The translations under genes and the position numbers were made by a program. 64,000 nt of DNA from Parablautia intestinalis. Its GTDB lineage: Bacteria > Bacillota > Clostridia > Lachnospirales > Lachnospiraceae. How positions within the stretch are numbered: position 1 is the stretch's first letter; each line of letters starts with the position of its first letter. The notes under the pieces are model-generated. The model saw only the letters and a program-made list of their open reading frames with translations. It was not told the origin of the DNA and made no database searches. The stretch spans positions 1-64,000 of the forward strand of contig RAYQ01000015.1 in the NCBI GenBank assembly GCA_003612395.1, read 5' to 3'. Below are positions 1 through 7,381 of the stretch, in pieces.

Positions 1-283
1 GGTGCATCTGCGATGCTGTATGCTGTTCCGGAAGGCGATCCGAAACAATGTCAATGGGAACCACGTCCTGCTTTGAACGCGGGATCTCACAATGACCATA
101 ACTCGGTGCCGGGATCTGATCCGCTGCTGCTTTCCTGCAGCGGCTGACCCAGTTATAAAAGGTGCTTACTGCGATGTCGTTTTCACGGCACCAGTCAGCA
201 TCTGTCATGCCGCTTTGGCGGCATTCATTGATAAGCCTGATCTGTTCCGTCATCGGAACACGAGTTTTGCGAGTAGCTGCCAT
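1..283 (-). CDS. tnpA: IS66 family accessory protein TnpA (partial)
   Basis: The minus-strand frame starts with ATG at 283, preceded by GGAGG five to ten bases upstream, and runs off the window start after about 94 residues. The product begins MAATRKTRVPMTEQIRLI and contains the helix-turn-helix segment GMTDADWCRENDIAVSTFYN followed by W-V, typical of the small Orf1/TnpA protein of IS66 elements. In the family TnpA is an accessory DNA-binding protein encoded ahead of TnpB and the DDE transposase TnpC, which would lie left of this window. Confidence 0.8.
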   Translation of the reverse strand, partial: MAATRKTRVPMTEQIRLINECRQSGMTDADWCRENDIAVSTFYNWVSRCRKAAADQIPAPSYGHCEIPRSKQDVVPIDIVSDRLPEQHTASQMH

Positions 284-333
284 AACCAATCCTCCGTAAT
301 TGTAGTGAAATAGTCTAACTATCTTCCACTTAC
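1..333 (-). mobile_element. IS66-family insertion sequence, tnpA end (partial)
   Basis: The first bases belong to an IS66-type element that continues beyond the window start. Read on the minus strand, its first gene begins at 283 and the presumed tip is the sequence GTAAGTGGAAGATAG, whose first base pairs with position 333; IS66 elements commonly start with GTAAG. The 8 bases 334-341 (AATCATAG) would be the target duplication, but the other end is outside the window, so this cannot be confirmed. The family assignment comes from the tnpA product; the exact boundary is an inference. Confidence 0.6.
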
Positions 334-334
334 A

Positions 335-469
335 ATCATAGAGGAATTCATGAGATTAGAAAATCCGCAGGAATATTTGGCGCTTACTTTAAACGGGTAT
401 AAATATGAATTGTTTAACAGAATGATAGATTTGTTTGTGAGAATCAAAGTTTTAGGCATATTAGAATAA
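335..469 (+). pseudogene. 3' tail of a gene cut by the IS66 insertion
   Basis: An open frame runs directly from the inferred IS end to a TAA at 467-469 and encodes about 44 residues ending in KYELFNRMIDLFVRIKVLGILE. A Met codon at 350 has a weak GAGG six bases upstream, so a 39-residue peptide could in principle be made, but the frame is open back to the IS boundary. It reads like the C-terminal end of a longer protein. It stops 20 bp before the nitrilase-fold gene in the same direction, so the lost gene was probably the first member of that operon. Its family is not recognisable from this tail. Confidence 0.45.
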
Positions 470-489
470 CACAGGAGTTAGAAGCTATT

Positions 490-2301
490 ATGTCATTAAA
501 GTACAAAAGAGTAGACGAACTATTGAATAGCATTGGAGCAGATGTTCCCGAATTCACAGTATGTTCTGAAAGCGGTGCAGAAAGTTTTAAACTTATGCGT
601 GCACAACTGGCTGGAGAACTGTTTTATTCATCTGCCCGGGGAGCCTATGCTGAGGAGCCATTACATCTGGATAAATGCATTCAGATCATTAAGGAAGCGC
701 AAAGGGAGTTTGTGGATTTGCTGCTGTTTCCGGAATATGCGGTGCCTTATGAGGTTATCAGCAGAATATGTAAGAATTCCAAACTATGGCCGGCGAAAAA
801 TAAGCTTTGGGTGTTGCCTTGTTGTGGCGCAAATAAAGACGTTTTTTTGAAAAAATTAAAACAATTTGCAAAGATGGATCATATAAACGTAATAGGCTAT
901 AATCTGGAGAACCCAATTTATAATGATGTTGACTACAAGCATTTTGTGAATGCGATAATGTATGTATTTATTGCGGATGTGGATTCGGACAGACAGTTAT
1001 TTATTTTGCCGCAACTTAAAACTTATAGTATGAGGGATGTGGATTTTGCCTGTGAAGAAATAGGGTTATCATTAGGAAACACTATTTTTGTCTTTGGAAA
1101 GAATAATGGAACTATTTTGCTTTCCTTAATCTGTGCAGATGTTATGAATGACACAATTGATTGGAGGAGGATTCAAAATATGGGGACTAATTGCATTATT
1201 TTGAATCCTCAATTAAATTCTAACCCAAGGAATCCATCATTTAGTCGGCTGCGACAGACAATTTTTGACAGAAGCATAGAAACCATAATAATTACTTGTA
1301 ATTGGGCGGCCCCGACAAGGGTAAGGGGGGTGATGGAAGCAGACAAGGATATTTATATAGAGTTGTCCTGGTCGTGTATTTATTATAAGAAAGACAGAAA
1401 TTTGGAATCGCATAAATGGGCGGAAGATAGCAGGGAACGGATTTGGCAGATAGAGAGAAAAAATCTGTATGCGGGATTTATGAAAAATTCCAGAACAGAG
1501 GTATGGTATACGGACAATGATGAAATAATACATATTCTTAATATTACAAAGATTCGTACTATAGGGTTCAGCATTAGGAGACCGCAAGGCAGTGGTGGAA
1601 ATGTGCTTAAATATATTTTTTCTGACAAAGGCTTACAACAAATAAGGGATGAAAGAAGCTTTGATTTCTTAGAGGAAATCAGGGGTTCTGCACCTGTGTT
1701 TTTTGAGGCCTTTCATGAATTAGCCAATGAACAGTATGGAGCGTATGCATTCCCCTTTATGGAAACAGAAAGAGAAAGAATTGACCGTTTTTTTGATTTG
1801 ATTGGAGGGAAAATTGACTGGGAATATTTACTGATTAGTGATTCGGAAGAAGTGCATCGTTATACATTGGCCTTGACGAAAGAGGAAAGAAGTGTTAGGG
1901 AAATAGCTTTTTCAGGTTACCTTTATATGGTGGAGGCATTGAAAGAAAAAATGCTGCCGGAATACCTTAAAAGAAAGTTTGAAAGTGCGCATATTTTATA
2001 TTGGAATGAGAGAAATATGTACAGTGATTTGTATGAGAGGGAGGAAAATCACATTAAGGATAGAGGAGAGAGCATATATACATCCTATGTGGATAATGAA
2101 GGAGAAGCTCAAAAATTACTTTCACATATTGAGCACAGGAAAGAAAAGATTCATCAGGAGACATTAGACATTTGCATTATGACACGATCAAGAATCAGTC
2201 GGCAGGAGTTGGTCATATATCCCAAATATAATAAGGATATTACAAGAGGAAAGAGCGCATTTACAAGCACGGATATTGCAGGGGGAGATATTGATGAATA
2301 A
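490..2301 (+). CDS. Nitrilase-superfamily (carbon-nitrogen hydrolase fold) protein, 603 aa
   Basis: The N-terminal ~260 residues carry the three catalytic positions of the nitrilase superfamily: Glu82 in LLLFPEYAVP, Lys177 in LPQLKTYS and Cys215 in SLICADVMND, followed by a CIILNPQ strand. The family hydrolyses or condenses amide/nitrile bonds through this triad. Residues ~260-603 form a charged, mostly alpha-helical extension that I cannot assign. At 603 residues it is about twice the size of a housekeeping nitrilase. The start is ATG 490 with AGGAG nine bases upstream. The next gene overlaps it by 8 bp, so the two are translationally coupled and probably work together. Nitrilase domains are known from some defence reverse transcriptases (UG1/DRT1), so a conflict role is plausible but inferred. 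The substrate is unknown. Confidence 0.7.
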   Translation: MSLKYKRVDELLNSIGADVPEFTVCSESGAESFKLMRAQLAGELFYSSARGAYAEEPLHLDKCIQIIKEAQREFVDLLLFPEYAVPYEVISRICKNSKLWPAKNKLWVLPCCGANKDVFLKKLKQFAKMDHINVIGYNLENPIYNDVDYKHFVNAIMYVFIADVDSDRQLFILPQLKTYSMRDVDFACEEIGLSLGNTIFVFGKNNGTILLSLICADVMNDTIDWRRIQNMGTNCIILNPQLNSNPRNPSFSRLRQTIFDRSIETIIITCNWAAPTRVRGVMEADKDIYIELSWSCIYYKKDRNLESHKWAEDSRERIWQIERKNLYAGFMKNSRTEVWYTDNDEIIHILNITKIRTIGFSIRRPQGSGGNVLKYIFSDKGLQQIRDERSFDFLEEIRGSAPVFFEAFHELANEQYGAYAFPFMETERERIDRFFDLIGGKIDWEYLLISDSEEVHRYTLALTKEERSVREIAFSGYLYMVEALKEKMLPEYLKRKFESAHILYWNERNMYSDLYEREENHIKDRGESIYTSYVDNEGEAQKLLSHIEHRKEKIHQETLDICIMTRSRISRQELVIYPKYNKDITRGKSAFTSTDIAGGDIDE

Positions 2302-4516
2302 TTTATCAGAAAATCTGATTTCTTCTGTGGGACTATCTAATATAAAACGAAGAAGGTTTGAGGGACTATTACATGATATTTGTATTGCAGACTATTTATA
2401 TGAAAAGAATGGAACTGTAATAGCAAGATATGTTTTGATTGAATGTACTTACCAAGAATTCCAAAATGTATTTTGTAGAGATTCTAATTTTTATGAGGAT
2501 GTTATACAAGTTGTGTTTTTTGAGTGCTTTAATACAGACTTATGTTGGAATATTTATCAGATATGTATTATGAGTGAACTTGAGTATGGAAAAGTTTCAA
2601 AAAGTGAAATGTTGGCATATGAGGCGGATACTGACTACACGAGAAAATTGTTGATTCCATATACAAAGTTCACAAGCACTATACCGGTGGGGAGAATTAA
2701 AATAGAGCATAAAATTGTCAAATGGGATGAAATTTCTCCCAAATTGGAATGGCAAAGAGAATTAGAACGAAGGGGGCTGGGGTTTTGCGGTGAAGAATAT
2801 GTGGAAAAGCAATTGGAGGAGTATATAAAAACAGGTAAATATACACAGGTTTTGGATGAAAATCGAAATCTGTATAAAAAAAATAATATAAATAATATTG
2901 TAAGTATTTTTATCCCGAACAGTTTTAGGAAAAACTGTTTTGTCAGGGAGGAACGTCTTGAATTTGGCAAAGTGAATATGATTTCAGGAAAAAACGGTTC
3001 AGGAAAGACCAGTATTTTAGAAGGTATTGAGCTGGTGATCACAGGAACAGTCAGAAAAGCAATGGGAATATATAAATATTATAAAGATGTTCCGGGGATT
3101 TATTGTCTTATCAATAATGGACAAAAAATCAAGAAACCGGGTGATTCCAAGGAGATACTGCGCAGAGCGAAAACCTGGTACCATAAGAGTAATAAAGGGG
3201 AAGAAAAGCTTAACAGCGATTTTCATCTGTACAATTATTTTATGACGATTGACACATTTATTTTATCATATCTTGGGGATAAGAAAAACCTGGGAGATCA
3301 ATTTTTTCAAATTTTATTTGGTGAAGAATCTTTAAATTACTATGAAAATATGAAAAAGTATTTGGAAAATATTTATTCTTTGATAGAATCGTCAAGTATG
3401 CGCTTACAGGATATGAACCAAATGATGAAGTCCTGTGGGAACTTTAAAGCAGAAATAAAGCAGGCAGAAAGAGATTATTTTGAAAAATTAAAGATGTATT
3501 CCGGCAAATCTAATGAGAAAAAAAGCATTGAAGAAATTGAATCCTGTATTAAAAAATGTATGGAGATATGCCAGGTAATTGAAAACGTCTCTGCATTGTG
3601 TTTGTACAACGATGTTTCAGAATGTTTGTTAGATGTAGAAAGAATTGAAAATGAAATCACAGAGCTCAAAAAGTCTTTAAAAAAGAATAAAAATAGGCAG
3701 ATAATAGAAAGTGACAGTGCTGAATTACGCGGTGAAGAAATAAAGCTGCGTGCTGATTTGGGATTAAAAACGAAAGTATTGCCAGTATTTAAAAAGACTT
3801 TACAAAGTGCAGAGATGATTAATGCGCTATATACCGAAGCGAATAAAATAATTGATTTAGAAGGAAATAACTTTCAAATAAAGGATATATATAATATTTG
3901 TTATAGTCTAAATGAATCATTATCAGATTGGCATACTGCGCAGGAGCAAAAGAATGAGTGGGAGACAAAAATAGCCAGAGAGCAAAAAAAATTAGATAGA
4001 CTTAATTTTATAAAGACACAACTTAATACATTAAGGGAACCGGAATATTTTTTAAAAAAGTATGTGGGAAATAACATAAAACAGATCAGCGACTTGTTTT
4101 TATTATTGCAAAGTCCTAAAGAATTTGACGGTTTGGCATTTTCACAAGATGCAGAATTGGTTGGCGTGCGCGGTAAAGAAACAATTCCGCTGCATATGAT
4201 GAGCTCGGGGCAAAGAGTGGCGGCGGTTATGGCATTGTTTTTTTCCGTACATCTTTCTGCGGATTGTATTCCAAAGATAATTTTGCTGGATGAGCCGATT
4301 AGCCACATTGATGAGTTGAATATTCTTTCTTTGTTTGATTTTTTGAGAGAAATGGTTCTTCAATATGACAGGCAATTATTTTTTACTACTTCTACAAAGG
4401 AAATAGGGAGATTATTTGAAAGGAAATTTAGTTTTTTAAAAGAGGACTTTAAAGGGTTTTATTTTGAGCGAAAAGGGATAGGCAGAACGGAAATAAAATG
4501 TAAAAGCGGCCAATAG
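2294..4516 (+). CDS. RecF/SMC-like ABC ATPase with extra N-terminal domain, 740 aa
   Basis: Start chosen at ATG 2294 because GGGGGAG lies six bases upstream; an in-frame start 18 bases earlier lacks a good site. Residues 1-200 form a separate domain of unknown function. The ATPase core follows: Walker A GKNGSGKTS at ~232-240, a long coiled-coil-rich middle (~340-620, many E/K/L), signature SSGQR at ~637, Walker B IILLDEP at ~662. The usual H-loop His is replaced by Ser/Thr (FFTTSTKE). This layout is that of DNA-repair-type and defence-type ABC ATPases (RecF, SMC, ABC-3C families), not of transporters; no membrane segment is present. It overlaps the nitrilase-like gene by 8 bp and should be its partner, perhaps as sensor or regulator. 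That pairing role is inferred. Confidence 0.7.
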   Translation: MNNLSENLISSVGLSNIKRRRFEGLLHDICIADYLYEKNGTVIARYVLIECTYQEFQNVFCRDSNFYEDVIQVVFFECFNTDLCWNIYQICIMSELEYGKVSKSEMLAYEADTDYTRKLLIPYTKFTSTIPVGRIKIEHKIVKWDEISPKLEWQRELERRGLGFCGEEYVEKQLEEYIKTGKYTQVLDENRNLYKKNNINNIVSIFIPNSFRKNCFVREERLEFGKVNMISGKNGSGKTSILEGIELVITGTVRKAMGIYKYYKDVPGIYCLINNGQKIKKPGDSKEILRRAKTWYHKSNKGEEKLNSDFHLYNYFMTIDTFILSYLGDKKNLGDQFFQILFGEESLNYYENMKKYLENIYSLIESSSMRLQDMNQMMKSCGNFKAEIKQAERDYFEKLKMYSGKSNEKKSIEEIESCIKKCMEICQVIENVSALCLYNDVSECLLDVERIENEITELKKSLKKNKNRQIIESDSAELRGEEIKLRADLGLKTKVLPVFKKTLQSAEMINALYTEANKIIDLEGNNFQIKDIYNICYSLNESLSDWHTAQEQKNEWETKIAREQKKLDRLNFIKTQLNTLREPEYFLKKYVGNNIKQISDLFLLLQSPKEFDGLAFSQDAELVGVRGKETIPLHMMSSGQRVAAVMALFFSVHLSADCIPKIILLDEPISHIDELNILSLFDFLREMVLQYDRQLFFTTSTKEIGRLFERKFSFLKEDFKGFYFERKGIGRTEIKCKSGQ

Positions 4517-5033
4517 TATTTAGTTCTTCAAACATCTTATGCAAATAAAATAAACATGAATATAGAAAATAGGCGGACCCCCTTTATTTTATTGTGTTTA
4601 CCGGAAAAGCTGTGTATAATAATTACAGGAAACGTTGGAGCATCTTACGGTGAAGTATGAAAATATCAGGAAAACAGTGAGAACAGTTATAGGCAAAAAA
4701 GTACTTGATTATGAGACAGAGAGATAGAATATTTGATAGACAACGTTTGGCGGAAAGGAGCTGACATAAACGATAAGAGGATAATTCTTTCTTTATTTTA
4801 ATTATTGGCTGGGAGCATTGCCATATTATGATAATATTAAGAGGGAGGGGGAGTCCTTGCAGGATAAAAGGAAAATAGATTTATGTAAATACTGGATGGA
4901 AAACTCATCAGACAGTCTTAAAAGACTTTACAAGTAGAAAATGCGGATGAAGTCATTGCCGCTATTAAGAAATATTTGAAAAATTAGGTAAAATTGTCTA
5001 ATTTTATACATATACTTCCATAAATGGTATCTA
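4517..5033. other. Gene-poor, decayed intergenic region
   Basis: AT-rich sequence between the ATPase gene and the first XRE regulator. It holds no complete gene. The only coding-like trace is the frame-shifted remnant listed at 4857-4987. No clear terminator for the nitrilase-ATPase pair is visible directly after 4516. Confidence 0.5.
4857..4987 (+). pseudogene. Possible remnant of a small gene (frameshifted)
   Basis: A TTG at 4857 with GAGGGGGAG just upstream opens a 26-residue frame (LQDKRKIDLCKYWMENSSDS and a few more) that ends at 4937. The second frame continues without interruption to a TAG at 4987 with the sequence NADEVIAAIKKYLKN, which looks like a real helical C-terminus. One indel would join the two. 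The family is not recognised, and chance open frames cannot be excluded. Confidence 0.25.
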
Positions 5034-5062
5034 TTGGAATTTATAATAGGGTATAGTATAAT
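5034..5062 (+). promoter_or_regulatory. Sigma-A-type promoter of XRE copy 1
   Basis: TTGGAA at 5034-5039 and TATAAT at 5057-5062 are separated by exactly 17 bases. The start codon of the regulator is 33 bases after the -10 box. The same pair of boxes with the same spacing occurs before the second XRE copy at 14063-14091. Confidence 0.7.
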
Positions 5063-5094
5063 TATAATCATACCAAATACGGGAGGATAAAAAG

Positions 5095-5337
5095 ATGTAT
5101 GCACAAGACGTGTTAGTTGAAAGAATTAATAATTTATGTAAGAAAAAGAGGATGACATATTATGCATTATCCTACAAATCGGCGGTGCCAATGACTACGT
5201 TGATACATATTGTGGATAAGTCAACGGTGAATCCGGGCGTACTGACAATCGGGAAATTGTGTGATGGGTTTGGTATTACGCTGAAGGAATTCTTTGATTC
5301 ACCGGAATTTGAGAATTTAGAGCGCTATGATATGTAA
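5095..5337 (+). CDS. XRE-family HTH regulator, copy 1, 80 aa
   Basis: A small Cro/C1-type DNA-binding protein occupying a single HTH domain (~residues 7-66): RINNLCKKKRMTYYALSYKS, then a recognition-helix region around PMTTLIHIVDKS, then LTIGKLCDGFGITLKEFF. The start has GGGAGG seven to eight bases upstream. It is about three-quarters identical to the protein at 14331-14573, and the two bracket the lipoprotein/NACHT/holin segment. Proteins of this size usually repress their own or neighbouring promoters. A terminator follows at 5391. The target is not visible from the sequence. Confidence 0.8.
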   Translation: MYAQDVLVERINNLCKKKRMTYYALSYKSAVPMTTLIHIVDKSTVNPGVLTIGKLCDGFGITLKEFFDSPEFENLERYDM

Positions 5338-5390
5338 TAGTCGCTCAGGGTTGCTTGGAAAATAAGTTTTGGCTGTCGCTGTATGAATTT

Positions 5391-5441
5391 GAGAAAGAAG
5401 GCTATTCTGGAAAAGAAATATTTCAGGATAGCCTTTTTCTC
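5391..5441 (+). terminator. Rho-independent terminator after XRE copy 1
   Basis: GAGAAAGAAGGCTATTCTG pairs with CAGGATAGCCTTTTTCTC across a 15-base loop, with one bulge and one G-U pair. The A-rich and T-rich flanks could make it work in both directions, but it sits 53 bp after the regulator stop. Confidence 0.75.
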
Positions 5442-5552
5442 AGGTTTAAATTCATATATATCCGAAACGCTGACACGTGCTTAATATTCACAGTATAACC
5501 TGGCAGTAAGAATATATCTGTTTTATTTTCGCAAGAGATATAGAACTATCGT

Positions 5553-6569
5553 TTAAATGTTATCAGTTTTATAACAAATACCTTCCCAATCAAAATAGCA
5601 ATCTTTAAATTTAATTTTTTCTGAATCATGCCCTAAATATCCTGTATTTATGAAAATAAATTTGCCTTCAAGATTGATTAGGCCAACATAGCTTTCTTCT
5701 CTTACATTTTCAAAACTTATTAAACATTTGTTACTTTTAAAGTCAGATAACGGCTTTACGGAAGGATACTCAGATAAATCTAAAATCAGATCAAGATCCC
5801 GATTATAAAAACCAGTTTTGTCTATATTCTCCAAATAAATTTTACCCTGTACTGATCCGAGTGAATATGTAAACTTATGATTGCCTTGGCACTCCAGAAA
5901 TATAATACCACTCTCCGGAAAGCATCGTAACATATGCCTGATACGATACTCATCTTCATCGATAAACTCGTTTGTTAATGCGTCATAATAGCCCATGATT
6001 CCGTTATAATATAAATAATTATCTTTTGGCTTCATATCTTTAAATTGGGCTGTTGGCTCAACTATCCATTCCAAATTGCTGTTTAGCATACCCGTCATTT
6101 CCACGCCCTCTATCTCTTGCGTAACAAATATGAATCCATCAAAATAGCATTCAGAATTTGTATCTTTCGTGGGACCGCCAGGGAATCCATCATATTTATA
6201 ACGCGGAAACATTTCAATTGTGACACCTAATTCTTTCTCTAAATTATGGATTAACTTTGCGGACTTATCAATAATATATTTTCCATCAACTAAAGCGATC
6301 CCATTAGAGAAATTTGATACCTGACAGATATTTACGTCTGGCATGCAAAACAGCTCTACTCCATCTTCATCAATACAGATTAAATCACCATATGTAGTAT
6401 AACTGTCAAAGAGATGAGAATCATATATCTGAACCCATGCAACGCCGTCATGATATTCATGTTTGTTTGGGTTAAATTTTCTTGGACCTTCCTGCTCATT
6501 TTTTTCGCAGGCTGAAACGAACAATAAAATAAATATTAGTAATATATAAACAGGCAATTTATTTTTCAT
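5553..6569 (-). CDS. Predicted lipoprotein of unknown function, 338 aa
   Basis: Start set at ATG 6569 (minus strand), which has AAGGGAG seven bases upstream; an in-frame TTG 15 bases earlier overlaps that site. The N-terminus MKNKLPVYILLIFILLFVSAC is a lipoprotein signal with lipobox VSAC, so the mature protein should be anchored outside the membrane. The rest is rich in Tyr, Asp, Trp and short repeats such as DGVAWVQIYD, SNGIALVDGKYII and SYVGLINLEGKFIF. These resemble WG-repeat (beta-propeller-like) proteins, but the resemblance is weak. It is transcribed divergently from 6701. No function is assigned. Confidence 0.7.
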   Translation of the reverse strand: MKNKLPVYILLIFILLFVSACEKNEQEGPRKFNPNKHEYHDGVAWVQIYDSHLFDSYTTYGDLICIDEDGVELFCMPDVNICQVSNFSNGIALVDGKYIIDKSAKLIHNLEKELGVTIEMFPRYKYDGFPGGPTKDTNSECYFDGFIFVTQEIEGVEMTGMLNSNLEWIVEPTAQFKDMKPKDNYLYYNGIMGYYDALTNEFIDEDEYRIRHMLRCFPESGIIFLECQGNHKFTYSLGSVQGKIYLENIDKTGFYNRDLDLILDLSEYPSVKPLSDFKSNKCLISFENVREESYVGLINLEGKFIFINTGYLGHDSEKIKFKDCYFDWEGICYKTDNI

Positions 6570-6700
6570 AAGAGCTCCCTTCAATAATAATCTGACAGAA
6601 AATATAAAACACCATTGCGGCAGGTATATGTATTTGATAATATTAAATAAAAAGAATGCTTCTATGTATCACATAGAATTTCGTATACAGGAGAAAAAGT

Positions 6701-7375
6701 ATGCTGATTGCTTCTTTATTTTTATTTTTTATAGGTATTTTAGCATGGATACTGACTCTTCTCCATCAAAAAAGTAAAAAAGTGGCCTTGTTCTTTACTT
6801 TTTTAGGGATGATGGGTACATTGCTGGGAACATTAGAATATTTTACGGATTATAATCTGTTAGAGGAACTAAAAGAATATGTAAAATTATCAATATTTGA
6901 ATCGCAGGATAACTCTGAAACAGAGACAGAAATGGCCAATGTAGTAAAGGATGAAGAAAATATTGAGGCAACTGACGCTGCCCCTTCGGCTGTAGAAGTG
7001 AAAATACCAGATGAAACAGACATTCCGGTACAAGAAGAGGAAATTAATAAAACAGATGTCTTACCCAGTTCCGATAATATCAACATGATAGTATTTTTAA
7101 ATGTAAGAGAAAAGATGAGTCGTGATAGTGACGGTATCATACATATTGCATGGACGCCTATGGTAAATCAGGATGTCTATAAATTAAAAGTTGAGATTGA
7201 TGATAATTTTTCAAACATAGACACTGACCGGGAAGTTGATTGTGAAAATAGCTGGTGCGATATTGAGCTGTCAGAGTGTATCTCAAACACGGTAATATTT
7301 ATATCAGTTGGCGTTTATAATGATGAAATATCGGACTGGGTATATACTGATAAAACTTCTTTTGTTTTATTTTAG
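6701..7375 (+). CDS. Membrane-anchored protein with acidic linker and C-terminal beta domain, 224 aa
   Basis: Two hydrophobic segments lie near the N-terminus (residues ~1-20 and ~28-48), then a long acidic, Glu/Asp/Thr-rich linker (~70-125). A compact C-terminal domain (~130-224) follows with alternating strands (IIHIAWTPMV, YKLKVEIDD, TVIFISVGVYN) that looks like a fibronectin-III-type fold. The start has CAGGAG eight bases upstream. The gene ends 6 bp before the end of the convergent NACHT gene. I do not recognise a family; surface display or protein-protein contact is only a guess from the layout. Confidence 0.6.
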   Translation: MLIASLFLFFIGILAWILTLLHQKSKKVALFFTFLGMMGTLLGTLEYFTDYNLLEELKEYVKLSIFESQDNSETETEMANVVKDEENIEATDAAPSAVEVKIPDETDIPVQEEEINKTDVLPSSDNINMIVFLNVREKMSRDSDGIIHIAWTPMVNQDVYKLKVEIDDNFSNIDTDREVDCENSWCDIELSECISNTVIFISVGVYNDEISDWVYTDKTSFVLF

Positions 7376-7381
7376 CTGGCT

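Noticed and set aside
92-313. 73-codon plus-strand frame at the window start
   Set aside because: It is the antisense of the IS66 tnpA gene, which has a proper start site and the right protein family.
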